From NCBI RefSeq assembly GCF_000010785.1, contig NC_013799.1, forward strand, positions 434,001-498,000: a stretch of DNA of 64,000 bases, read 5' to 3'. The stretch comes from Hydrogenobacter thermophilus TK-6 (GTDB lineage: Bacteria; Aquificota; Aquificia; Aquificales; Aquificaceae). Below, in pieces: positions 8,063 through 16,284 of the stretch. Within the stretch, counting starts at the first letter, position 1; each line of letters begins with the position of its first letter. Under the pieces are notes generated by a model. That model saw only the letters and a program-made list of their open reading frames with translations. It was not told where the DNA came from and searched no databases. The translations under genes and the position numbers were made by a program.

Positions 8063-10717
8063 ATGAGAGAGGAAGTGATTGAAAAGAATCCAAGGGAAAG
8101 GCTAAAGGCGGAAAAGCATCCCTTAGACATTCTGGAGGAACTGCCAACGATAATAGATAGAGGTTATGAAGATACACCCGAAGAAGATATGGTGAGACTT
8201 CAATGGTACGGGCTTTATCACGACAAGCCAAGGGTGGGCTACTTCCTGCTGAGGGTTAAGGTGCCTGGAGGCATACTCAATCCAGAACAGTTAAGAGTCG
8301 TGGGAGAGCTTTCCAGTAGGTTCGGAGATTACGCGGAAATAACCTTAAGACAGGATATACAGCTCCACTACATAAGGCTTGAACACTTGCCTGATGTCTT
8401 TGAGTCTTTAAAGAGTGTAAACCTTTTCCCGGTCGGTGCCTGCGGAGACACCGTCAGAAACATAACTACATGTCCTCTGTGTGGACTTGAAAAGGATGAG
8501 CTTTTTGATGTGAGGGAGTGCGTGCAGAAGCTTGAAGGTTTCTTCCACCATCCGGAAAATAGGGACTACTTCAATCTACCGAGAAAGTTCAAGATAACTG
8601 TTTCCGCATGCCCGTATCACTGCAACATGCCTGAGATGCACGACCTGGCTTTTGTAGGCACTGTCTTTGAGGGTAAAGAAGGCTTTGCGGTATGGATAGG
8701 TGGTGGATTGTCCTCCACACCGAGGATAGCAAGGAAGCTGGGCATCTTCGTAGAAAAGGAAAGGGTGCTCTCTCTGGCAAAAGCTGTCGTAGACCTCTGG
8801 AGCGAAGACCCAGAAAACAGAAAGTCCTTCGTAAAGGCGAGGTTCAAGTACATGGTGGACAGGTTAGGTGTGGAGAAAATAAAGAGCATGATTTTGGAGA
8901 GATTGGATTTTACACCGCAACCCCTTGATGAGGAGCCTTTGCCTGTAAAGAGGTACTTTCACACGGGGGTAGGAAGACAAAAACAGGAAGGCTTTTACTA
9001 CCTGGGTATTCCGCTACCAGCTGGGAGAGTGAGAGGAAGTCAGCTGTTGGCACTTGCGGAGCTTGCTCAGGAGTTTAACCTCTCCATCAGGCTATCGCAG
9101 AGGCAGAACATAATTCTGGTAAACATATCACAGGAAGACCTTAGGGAAGTGAGGGATAGAGTAAAAGAGCTTGGCTTTCACCTTGATGTTGGGGAAACAA
9201 GAGCCATATCCGTTGCTTGCACCAGCGACCCCTTCTGCAACTACTCGGTAGGTTCTGCAAAGGAGGCACTCCTTGAACTCTTGGACTATCTTGAAGAAAA
9301 GCTCGGGAAGCTTGAAGGAGTGAGTATAGGTGTTGATGGATGTCCCCACGCTTGCGCTCATCACTGGCTTAACGACATAGGACTTCAGGCAACACACCTG
9401 AGGCATCCCGATGGCTCTGTAGAAACAACTTACAATCTCGTACTGAGAGGGGGCTACGGAAGGAGAGCAAGCATAGGGAAGATAGTGGCTAAGAAGGTAC
9501 CTCTTGAGAGGGTGAAGGTTTATGTGGAAAGGCTTATCTTAGCCTTTAGGAGTTCTAAACTTGAAGAATTTTATGAGTTCGTAAACTCCAAGAGTGATGA
9601 AGAGCTTCTGAGCATTATGGAAGGCAAAGCTACTCAAGCAAAAGAGGAGGTAAAAAGGAGTGTAAAGATCCGCATATTTGGACCTCTTACGCGCTTTTCC
9701 GGTGGTCTTTCCGAGCTTGAAGTAAGTGCCAACACGGTGCGCACAGCGCTTGAGCACCTTGAAAAAGAGTTTGAGGGTTTTAAGGGGAGACTCTTTGACG
9801 AAAGGGGTGAGCTAAAGCCCTTCGTAAAAGTCTTTTTAAACGAAGAGGATGTCTCCTTCTTGAAGGGTCTTGAGACACCGCTGAAAGATGGAGATGAGCT
9901 TATGCTCTATCCCGCTCTTGCAGGAGGTTCCCACACTTTTGATGAGCTTGAACTCCATGAGCTTGCTCTGGAGTTTGAAGAAAAACCCGCACAGGAACTT
10001 TTAGTCTGGGCTATAGAGAACTTTCACCCAAGACTCTACATAGCCTGGAGTGGGCAGGTGGAGGACATGGTACTCCTTGACATGGCGTGGAGGATAAACC
10101 CAGATGTAAGAGTCTTTGCTGTGGATACGGGCAGGCTACACGAAGAGACCTACAGACTCATGCAGGAGGTGGAGGATAGGTACGGGGTTAGGGTAGAAGT
10201 CTACTTTCCTGACGCAAAGGATGTGGAAGAGCTGACGAGGAAATACGGAATTAACTGCTTTTACAAGTCCGTTGAGCTAAGACACCTCTGCTGTCATGTG
10301 AGGAAGGTAAAACCTCTTTTGAAAGCGCTATCACAGGTAGATGCTTGGATAACAGGGCTTAGGCGTGAGCAGTGGGCTAGCAGGCACAACATAATGAAGA
10401 TTGAGGTAGACCATGACCACGGACAGATAGTTAAGATAAACCCTCTTGCGGACTGGAGCGAGAGAGAGGTGTGGGAGTATATAAAGAAGAATGCCGTCCC
10501 TTATAACAAGCTTTACGAGGCGGGATACAGGAGCATAGGCTGTGAGCCTTGTACAAGACCTGTAGCACCTTTTGAGGACCCAAGAGCGGGCAGATGGTGG
10601 TGGGAGAAGGATGCACCCAAGGAGTGCGGTATGCACTGCAGTATAGAAACTGGAGGCTTTGAGAAAATAGCGGACAAAGTGATAAAGGAGGAAAAGGATG
10701 GCTCTGAGGATACTTGA
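8063..10717 (+). CDS. fusion: siroheme sulfite reductase - MoaD-like sulfur carrier - APS reductase
   Basis: An 884-residue protein with three domains. Residues 1-525 form a ferredoxin-type sulfite/nitrite reductase; the siroheme-[4Fe-4S] ligands are Cys386-x5-Cys392 and Cys427-x3-Cys431 (GCPHAC). Residues about 532-622 form a MoaD/ThiS-like beta-grasp domain ending in YPALAGG, with the diglycine at 621-622 inside the chain. Residues about 640-880 form an adenylylsulfate reductase of the CysH family with Cys743-Cys744, Cys827-x2-Cys830 (a [4Fe-4S] set, favouring APS over PAPS) and the redox Cys in ECGMHC. Together they would convert APS to sulfite and sulfite to sulfide. The ATG at 8063 has AGGAGG 7 nt upstream. 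The frame is unbroken. The role of the embedded carrier is unknown. Confidence 0.93.
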   Translation: MREEVIEKNPRERLKAEKHPLDILEELPTIIDRGYEDTPEEDMVRLQWYGLYHDKPRVGYFLLRVKVPGGILNPEQLRVVGELSSRFGDYAEITLRQDIQLHYIRLEHLPDVFESLKSVNLFPVGACGDTVRNITTCPLCGLEKDELFDVRECVQKLEGFFHHPENRDYFNLPRKFKITVSACPYHCNMPEMHDLAFVGTVFEGKEGFAVWIGGGLSSTPRIARKLGIFVEKERVLSLAKAVVDLWSEDPENRKSFVKARFKYMVDRLGVEKIKSMILERLDFTPQPLDEEPLPVKRYFHTGVGRQKQEGFYYLGIPLPAGRVRGSQLLALAELAQEFNLSIRLSQRQNIILVNISQEDLREVRDRVKELGFHLDVGETRAISVACTSDPFCNYSVGSAKEALLELLDYLEEKLGKLEGVSIGVDGCPHACAHHWLNDIGLQATHLRHPDGSVETTYNLVLRGGYGRRASIGKIVAKKVPLERVKVYVERLILAFRSSKLEEFYEFVNSKSDEELLSIMEGKATQAKEEVKRSVKIRIFGPLTRFSGGLSELEVSANTVRTALEHLEKEFEGFKGRLFDERGELKPFVKVFLNEEDVSFLKGLETPLKDGDELMLYPALAGGSHTFDELELHELALEFEEKPAQELLVWAIENFHPRLYIAWSGQVEDMVLLDMAWRINPDVRVFAVDTGRLHEETYRLMQEVEDRYGVRVEVYFPDAKDVEELTRKYGINCFYKSVELRHLCCHVRKVKPLLKALSQVDAWITGLRREQWASRHNIMKIEVDHDHGQIVKINPLADWSEREVWEYIKKNAVPYNKLYEAGYRSIGCEPCTRPVAPFEDPRAGRWWWEKDAPKECGMHCSIETGGFEKIADKVIKEEKDGSEDT

Positions 10718-10985
10718 AAGGGTAAACATAGAGAAGCTTAAGGAGGAGCTTTTTAAAAGAGGTTGGAATGAAGGCAAGTTTAATTCAAGGCAGGCTATGC
10801 TCAAAGAGTTTAATGACTACCTTTGGGTGGCAGTGCTGGAAAAAGAGCCTTACTTCCTCTCCCTACCCAAAGAAGAAAGCTCAAGAGTACATTCGGAAGG
10901 TATGAAGGCTCTAAGGGAGGAGGTGGAGAGCTTAGCCCTGACCCTTGGTTTCTCCCTACCCACCAAAGGAGGAAGCTATGCTTGA
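10698..10985 (+). CDS. small protein of the sulfate-assimilation operon, unknown function
   Basis: A 95-residue charged, largely helical protein without cysteines, signal or membrane segment. It starts at an ATG preceded by AAAGGAGGAAAAGG and overlaps the end of the fusion gene by 20 nt and the start of the permease gene by 8 nt, so it is coupled to both. I do not recognise a family. Its position between the reductase fusion and the permease suggests a role in sulfur assimilation, perhaps as a partner of the reductase; that is inference from position only. Confidence 0.75.
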   Translation: MALRILERVNIEKLKEELFKRGWNEGKFNSRQAMLKEFNDYLWVAVLEKEPYFLSLPKEESSRVHSEGMKALREEVESLALTLGFSLPTKGGSYA

Positions 10986-11727
10986 GTATTTACTTCTTGG
11001 GTTTTTTATAGCCTTTGCCATAGGACTTACAGGTGTAGGTGCTGGCACGCTTACTGCGCCAGTGCTAATACTTTTGGGACTTAACCCAGCACAAGCTGTG
11101 GGTTCAGCCCTGAGCTTCTCAACACTGGTAAAGTTTCCAGGTTTTCTATTTCACGCTCTCTATAAGAATGTTGAATACAGGTTGCTGATGTTTATGTGTT
11201 TCGGGGGCGTGCCCGGTGTTCTTCTTGGCTCTTCCCTTTTAAGCAGGCTCTCTCAGGCGGATAAACTCAAAAACCTTATTATGTTTATAATCGGTATAAC
11301 CGTTATCCTTTTAGTAATTCTCAACCTTCTTGGTACCCTCATGAAAAGGAGGATTGACTTAACAAGGTACTTTTACCTCATTCCCCTAGTATGCTTTTTC
11401 ATAGGTCTTGAGGTGGGCTTTACCTCGGCAGGTGCGGGCGCATTGGGAATGGTTTTACTGCTGTACTTTACCAGGCTTCCTCCGTCAAAAGCAGTGGGAG
11501 TAGACATAGGCTTTGGTCTTGCATGCTCTCTGACAGGGAGCTTAGCACATCTTTTGCAGGGACACACACAGCCTCATGTTTTTCTTCCCATGTCTTTGGG
11601 TGGACTCTTAGGCATATGGCTGGGCACACACCTTACGCGCCGTATAAACCCCAAACCCCTGAGAGTGGGCATATCTATGCTTCTTATCTTGGTGGCTTTT
11701 AACCTCATAAAGAGGGGGCTTTCGTGA
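10978..11727 (+). CDS. TSUP (TauE/SafE) family sulfite/sulfate permease-like membrane protein
   Basis: A 249-residue integral membrane protein with the two-fold repeat of the TSUP family: GLTGVGAGTLTAPVLILLGLNPAQAVGSAL near the N-terminus and GFTSAGAGALGMVLLLYFTRLPPSKAVGVD in the second half, with about eight hydrophobic segments. Family members move sulfite, sulfoacetate or related anions. In this operon a role in sulfate uptake or in sulfite export is likely. The ATG at 10978 is preceded by AAAGGAGG, and the end overlaps the cobA start in a TGATG. Confidence 0.88.
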   Translation: MLEYLLLGFFIAFAIGLTGVGAGTLTAPVLILLGLNPAQAVGSALSFSTLVKFPGFLFHALYKNVEYRLLMFMCFGGVPGVLLGSSLLSRLSQADKLKNLIMFIIGITVILLVILNLLGTLMKRRIDLTRYFYLIPLVCFFIGLEVGFTSAGAGALGMVLLLYFTRLPPSKAVGVDIGFGLACSLTGSLAHLLQGHTQPHVFLPMSLGGLLGIWLGTHLTRRINPKPLRVGISMLLILVAFNLIKRGLS

Positions 11728-12494
11728 TGGGTAAGGTGTACATAGTAGGTGCGGGACCTGGAGATCCGGAGCTTTTAACCCTAAAAGCTTACAGACTCAT
11801 AAAGTCTGCAGATGTAGTGCTTTACGACAGACTGGTAAATCCAGAGATCCTTCTACTGGCTAAACCAGAATGCCAACTCATCTATGTGGGAAAAGAGGAG
11901 GGAAAGCACACCCTAGAGCAGGAGAAGATTAACGAGCTTTTGCTCCACTATGCTCACACAAAAGAGGTTGTGGTAAGGCTAAAGGGTGGAGACCCCTTTG
12001 TCTTTGGAAGGGGTGGTGAGGAGGCTCTCTTTTTGGCAGAGCACGGGGTGGAGGTTGAGGTTGTGCCAGGTATAAGCTCAGCCACAGGGGTGCCTGCGTA
12101 TGCGGGCATACCCATAACCTTTAGAGGATTATCTTCTTCCTTTGCAGTCATCACAGGGCACGAAGACCCAAAGAAGGAAAGAACGAGCGTAGACTGGGAG
12201 AGCCTGAAAGGTATAAATACCTTAGTCTTTCTGATGGCGGTTTCCAACAGGAAGGAGATAGCCAGGAGGCTCATAGAGGTGGGTAGGGACCCAAAGGAGC
12301 CTGTGGCGTTTATAGAGAGAGGCACCACCAGAGAGCAGAGGGTGGTGATAACAGACCTTTATGAGCTTGCCAACTACCCACCTGAGGTAAACCCTCCTGC
12401 TCTTATGGTGGTAGGTCAGGTGATAAAACTTAGAAAGCTTATATCCTTTAAGGAGGTGGTAGCATGCTTTTACCCCACGGTGGAGAACTTGTAA
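11727..12494 (+). CDS. cobA: uroporphyrinogen-III C-methyltransferase
   Basis: A 255-residue SAM-dependent tetrapyrrole methylase that makes precorrin-2, the precursor of siroheme. Motifs: VYIVGAGPGDPELLTLKA, YDRLVNPEIL, RLKGGDPFVFGRGGEE and VPGISSATGVPAYAGIP. It lacks the dehydrogenase/ferrochelatase domain of CysG, so a separate enzyme must finish siroheme. Its place between the permease and sat fits a role in supplying siroheme for the sulfite reductase domain. The ATG at 11727 follows AGAGGGGG and overlaps the upstream stop codon. Confidence 0.95.
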   Translation: MGKVYIVGAGPGDPELLTLKAYRLIKSADVVLYDRLVNPEILLLAKPECQLIYVGKEEGKHTLEQEKINELLLHYAHTKEVVVRLKGGDPFVFGRGGEEALFLAEHGVEVEVVPGISSATGVPAYAGIPITFRGLSSSFAVITGHEDPKKERTSVDWESLKGINTLVFLMAVSNRKEIARRLIEVGRDPKEPVAFIERGTTREQRVVITDLYELANYPPEVNPPALMVVGQVIKLRKLISFKEVVACFYPTVENL

Positions 12495-13615
12495 ACAGGG
12501 TAGTCCCGGAAAGGGAAAGAGCAAAAGTTTTGGAAGAGGCAAAGAGCTATCCAAGCCTTGTGGTAGATACAGATGCTCTCCTGGACATTGAGAATATAGC
12601 TGTAGGCGTCTTTTCACCCTTAAAAGGTTTTATGACTCACGAAGAACTCCTTTCCGTAGCTTATCATATGAGCCTACCGGGCGGTGTTGTGTGGAGCTTG
12701 CCTGTTTTACTCCAGCTTAGGGAAAAGCCTGAGGTGGATGGAAGGGTTGCTCTGAAGGATACAAGCGGGCGGATAAAAGCCATTGTGGATGTAAAGGAAG
12801 TATACAGGATTGACCTTCCCCTCATAGCCAAGCTTGTGTGGGGAACGGAAAGTGAGGAGCATCCGGGTGTTAAGCTCTTCTATTCAAAGGGTGAGTGGGC
12901 TGTAGGAGGAGATGTTTGGCTTTTAGAGAAGGTGGAATTTCCCTTCAGGGACTGGATACTTACACCTGAAGAAACCAGAAAGATATTTGAGTACAGAGGA
13001 TGGAAGACCGTAGTAGGCTTTCAGACAAGGAACGCACCCCACAGGGCGCACGAGTACCTGCAGAGGATAGGCTTGGAAGTTGCGGATGGACTTTTTGTAA
13101 ACCCAGTATTGGGCTGGAGAAAGTCCGACGACTTTGACCCACTTACCGTCTTAGAAGCTTACGAATATCTGATAAACAGCTATTACCCCAAAAATAGAGT
13201 CTTGCTTTCTGGACTTGCCACCGCCATGAGGTACGCAGGACCAAGGGAAGCTGTGTTTCACGCCATAGTTAGAAAGAACTTTGGATGCACACACTTCATA
13301 GTGGGCAGGGACCACGCAGGAGTGGGAGACTTTTACGACCCCTACGAAGCCCACAGAATATTTGACAGACTGCCTGAAGACATAGGTATAGAGATCATAA
13401 AGGTTTCCGCAGTCTTTTACTGCAGGTCCTGTGATTGTATTGCCTCGGAAAAAAGCTGTGGACACGAGGAAAATCAAAGGGTTTATGTTAGCATGACAAA
13501 AATAAGAAACATGCTCAGAGAAGGTAAGTTCCCGCCTGAGGAGATGATAAGGAGAGATGTGGCTGAGCTTCTAATAAAAAGGAGAACAAAAAGCTTGACG
13601 AATGTTCATTCATAA
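12464..13615 (+). CDS. sat: sulfate adenylyltransferase (ATP sulfurylase)
   Basis: A 383-residue Sat-type ATP sulfurylase that activates sulfate with ATP to APS, the substrate of the APS reductase domain encoded three genes upstream. The active-site motifs QTRN (187-190) and HRAH (193-196) and the GRDHAGVGDFYDPY loop are present. A C-terminal four-Cys cluster (CRSCDCIASEKSCGH) is like the zinc-binding site of thermophilic Sat. The start ATG at 12464 follows AAGGAGGTGG and overlaps cobA by 31 nt. No APS kinase domain is attached, agreeing with direct APS reduction. Confidence 0.96.
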   Translation: MLLPHGGELVNRVVPERERAKVLEEAKSYPSLVVDTDALLDIENIAVGVFSPLKGFMTHEELLSVAYHMSLPGGVVWSLPVLLQLREKPEVDGRVALKDTSGRIKAIVDVKEVYRIDLPLIAKLVWGTESEEHPGVKLFYSKGEWAVGGDVWLLEKVEFPFRDWILTPEETRKIFEYRGWKTVVGFQTRNAPHRAHEYLQRIGLEVADGLFVNPVLGWRKSDDFDPLTVLEAYEYLINSYYPKNRVLLSGLATAMRYAGPREAVFHAIVRKNFGCTHFIVGRDHAGVGDFYDPYEAHRIFDRLPEDIGIEIIKVSAVFYCRSCDCIASEKSCGHEENQRVYVSMTKIRNMLREGKFPPEEMIRRDVAELLIKRRTKSLTNVHS

Positions 13616-13629
13616 TTTAGAATTATCAT
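13595..13629 (+). promoter_or_regulatory. sigma-70 promoter with palindromic operator; leaderless start
   Basis: TTGACG (13595-13600), a 17-nt spacer, then TAGAAT (13618-13623), then only six bases to the ATG at 13630. Transcription would start at the A of the ATG. A palindrome, CGAATGTTCATTCAT (13599-13613), overlaps the -35 and spacer. The same type of palindrome occurs in the promoters at 21.9, 22.0 and 23.0 kb. The position is ideal for a repressor of the TetR kind to block RNA polymerase. Confidence 0.75.
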
Positions 13630-14826
13630 ATGGAACACTTTGATGTAGTTATCGTAGGTAGCGGTCCGGGAGGTTATATGAGCGCCAAACTCCTCCTTGA
13701 AAGGGGAAAAAGTGTGGCTCTCGTGGAAAAGTCAGTCTTTGGTGGAGTTTGTCTGAACGCAGGCTGTATTCCCAAGGAGGGACTCTACAAGTTAGCTCTT
13801 GAAAAAAGTAAACCCAGATGGAAGGTAGCAGTTCAAATGGTGCAAGGAAAGGTGATTGAGATAAGAGATACCTCATTGAAGGCTCTGCTCTCAAAGGGAC
13901 TGACTTATGTGGAGGGTGATGGAGAGCTCATAGACGAAAGGGTTATAAAGGTAGGGAACAGGAGGCTTACCGCTTCGCACATAATCCTTGCCTGCGGTTC
14001 TAAGCAGAGGGAGCCGGGTATATCTCCTGAGGATGTTTTGAGAGGATGGGCTATTCCCAAGAACAATGTGTGCATAGTGGGTGGTGGAGCCGCAGGTTGT
14101 GAGCTTGCCTTCATACTTAGTTCCTTTGGTTTTAAGGTATACCTTGTGAGAGAGGATACGGTTCTGAAAGGCTACAGAAACATACCGGAAGAGTTTGCTC
14201 TCAAGCTGGAAGATGCATTAGAGAGGTGTGGTGTCAAGCTGGTAGAAAATACAAAAAATGTGGATGCGGACCTTGTAATAAGAGCTACAGGTAGAATACC
14301 TAACTTCTGCCAGGAGAGGTTTCCTTTCGTGGCTGTAGATGAAAGGGGTTTTGTAAGGACAGACAGTTTTCTGGAGACGGACACAAAAGGAATATTTGCG
14401 GTAGGTGATATAGTACCACCAATGGGTGCTGGCTACGCCTTTGAGAAGGCAAGGGTGGCAGTACGCAGCATACTTTACGATAAAGAAAGGGTTTTTGACC
14501 CAAGGAAAGTACCTGTGATCATCTCCTCCGCCTATCAGATAGGTTTTGTGGGTGATGTCAAGGATGCCAAAATCTTCGTTACTAAACCATTGGGCACAAA
14601 TCCCAAAGCTTATGTTACCGAAAACGATGGCATTATCAGTGTAGGTTTTGATGATTCGGGTAGGCTCGTTTACTGCTGTTTGATAGGCAGGGAGGTAGGC
14701 GAAATACTTAACCTGTGTGCCACCCTTTTGGGGAAAAACTTGGAGGAACATTTAAGCTTTGCTCATCCATCCTATGGTGAGATAATAAATGAGATACTAT
14801 CTATAAAGCAGGAGGTGTGCAGATGA
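13630..14826 (+). CDS. dihydrolipoamide dehydrogenase-like flavoprotein disulfide reductase
   Basis: A 398-residue class I pyridine nucleotide-disulfide oxidoreductase. It has the FAD loop VVIVGSGPGGYMSA, the redox disulfide motif GGVCLNAGCIPKEGLY (Cys-x4-Cys), a second NAD(P)-binding loop IVGGGAAGCELAF, the FAD motif GIFAVGDI, and a C-terminal dimerisation domain with the His-Glu pair in AHPSYGEIINE. All catalytic parts are present, although it is about 60 residues shorter than a typical Lpd. No lipoylated partner is in the window. It shares an operator-like palindrome with the hydrogenase and nickel operons, suggesting a redox role linked to hydrogen use. Confidence 0.85.
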   Translation: MEHFDVVIVGSGPGGYMSAKLLLERGKSVALVEKSVFGGVCLNAGCIPKEGLYKLALEKSKPRWKVAVQMVQGKVIEIRDTSLKALLSKGLTYVEGDGELIDERVIKVGNRRLTASHIILACGSKQREPGISPEDVLRGWAIPKNNVCIVGGGAAGCELAFILSSFGFKVYLVREDTVLKGYRNIPEEFALKLEDALERCGVKLVENTKNVDADLVIRATGRIPNFCQERFPFVAVDERGFVRTDSFLETDTKGIFAVGDIVPPMGAGYAFEKARVAVRSILYDKERVFDPRKVPVIISSAYQIGFVGDVKDAKIFVTKPLGTNPKAYVTENDGIISVGFDDSGRLVYCCLIGREVGEILNLCATLLGKNLEEHLSFAHPSYGEIINEILSIKQEVCR

Positions 14827-15311
14827 AGGACCAGGAAGTGCTCTCCAGAGTGCGCATATTTCTAAGGGAAGAAGGTGTTATAGTCCCAAAGGGACCAATA
14901 AAGGAGTTTTACTCCCAGCTTATGAAGCTCTCTGGTTTTGGTATAGGCGGACTGCTCGTTTTCTCAGGAAAAAAGGCAGGTAAGATGGCTGGCACATACA
15001 TAAAGAGCATAGTTGGTGATGAGAACCCATCAGTGGAAAAAGTTGCGGATTATGTGAGTGCCTTTCTTGAGGAGACGGGCATATGTAAGGTTGAGAACTA
15101 CGAACTGTCCGATTCACAGATAATCTTTAAGGTTAAAGATTCCATATTTGCACAGGATGTGGATAACAAAAAACCCGTATGCATGCCACTCAGCGGTGCT
15201 TTAGCTGGTGTTTTTGAAGAAGTTACAAAGAAAGAGTGGGATTGTAGAGAAATTGAGTGCCAGGCTCAGGGAAAGGAGAGGTGTATCTTTGAGATAAAAC
15301 TCAAACACTGA
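14823..15311 (+). CDS. V4R (4-vinyl reductase) domain protein
   Basis: A 162-residue protein. The C-terminal signature CREIECQAQGKERCIFEIK is typical of V4R domains, a small-molecule-binding fold with conserved cysteines, found in regulators such as XylR and in bacteriochlorophyll enzymes. There is no DNA-binding or enzymatic domain attached, so it may be a ligand or metal sensor. The ATG at 14823 overlaps the flavoprotein stop codon (ATGA) and has AGGAGG upstream, so the two are one operon. It converges with the NHL gene with an 11-nt overlap. Confidence 0.85.
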   Translation: MKDQEVLSRVRIFLREEGVIVPKGPIKEFYSQLMKLSGFGIGGLLVFSGKKAGKMAGTYIKSIVGDENPSVEKVADYVSAFLEETGICKVENYELSDSQIIFKVKDSIFAQDVDNKKPVCMPLSGALAGVFEEVTKKEWDCREIECQAQGKERCIFEIKLKH

Positions 15312-16284
15312 ATCTGTAGATAATTACCCTGTTGTTTCCTGTATCCGCAACGAGAAGGATATTTTCCGTAGAAAAAACCGCATAGGGCCAGCACAGGGAT
15401 TGCTCATCAACCTTTTCCCATCTGTTTTCTCCACATTCAAAAAAATTTCTCTGTCCTACAACCGCCACAGGCTTTACAGAATCTCCCCTAAAGACCAACA
15501 CCCTGTTGTTGGAGGTGTCTCCAATAAAAAGAAAATCACCGTTTGCACTCACACCGTAAGGTAAGTTCAGGCTCATCTCGTCGCATCCTTCCCGCTGTCC
15601 TATGTAGGAATTGCAGTTGTAAGCATCACTTAAGGAGTTCTCAAATACATATACCTTACTTACACCTGTCCCTGCATCCGCTACAAAAAAGCGATCTTCG
15701 TTTTTACAAAGGGTGTGTGGCCAGCTAAAGCCTTCATAAACATCGTCGGGCTTTTGCATACTGTCGGGAACTCCCTTCCATCGCAGAATGCGCCTGTTTC
15801 CGGTATCGCACACATAAAGGTACCCATCGTAATATACACCGAAACACCAGAAGAGCATGTTTCTGTCCACGCTTTTCAAACTTGGCTGACCTATAACATG
15901 GTCAGGTTTTGAAAAGTTCTCTTCGGGCAACTTTTCCCACATGAGTACTCTGTGGTTCCATGCATCCGCCAAGAAGAGTTTTCCATCATCCGACAGGAAA
16001 ACACCCGTTGGCATAAAGAGACCCCTTTCTGTATCACCACCGGCATTGGGGCTATCTGAATAGAAATCCCTCTGCCCAAGCACCACAAGAGCAGGCTCTC
16101 CGTGGAGTGGGATAGCTTTCCATACGAGGACTCTGTGATTGCCTGTATCCGCAACTATGAACACATCGCCCTTCAAAAATACTCCTCTTGGTCCGTAGAG
16201 GGTGTAAGGTGAAGCTTTGGCATCCGGCACCTGCAGACTAAAGTTGGACGGCGCACCTACTATACCTAAAACCTCAATTTTCAT
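15301..16284 (-). CDS. NHL-repeat beta-propeller protein of the hydrogenase operon
   Basis: A 327-residue protein made of at least five NHL-like repeats: VADTGNHRVLVW, LADAWNHRVLMW, VCDTGNRRILRW, IGDTSNNRVLVF and VADTGNNRVIIY. They predict a propeller that binds protein partners. No signal peptide is visible, so it is cytoplasmic. It is the last gene of the hydrogenase operon and overlaps the NifU-Rieske gene by 4 nt. From general knowledge, NHL proteins accompany Rieske/NifU and TPR proteins in operons of soluble uptake hydrogenases of the actinobacterial/group 2 kind; the exact function is not known. Confidence 0.88.
   Translation of the reverse strand: MKIEVLGIVGAPSNFSLQVPDAKASPYTLYGPRGVFLKGDVFIVADTGNHRVLVWKAIPLHGEPALVVLGQRDFYSDSPNAGGDTERGLFMPTGVFLSDDGKLFLADAWNHRVLMWEKLPEENFSKPDHVIGQPSLKSVDRNMLFWCFGVYYDGYLYVCDTGNRRILRWKGVPDSMQKPDDVYEGFSWPHTLCKNEDRFFVADAGTGVSKVYVFENSLSDAYNCNSYIGQREGCDEMSLNLPYGVSANGDFLFIGDTSNNRVLVFRGDSVKPVAVVGQRNFFECGENRWEKVDEQSLCWPYAVFSTENILLVADTGNNRVIIYRFSV

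Noticed and set aside
8063-10717. Idea that the triple fusion is an assembly or frameshift artefact
   Set aside because: The frame is continuous over 2655 bases, each domain has full motifs, and linkers are short and ordinary.
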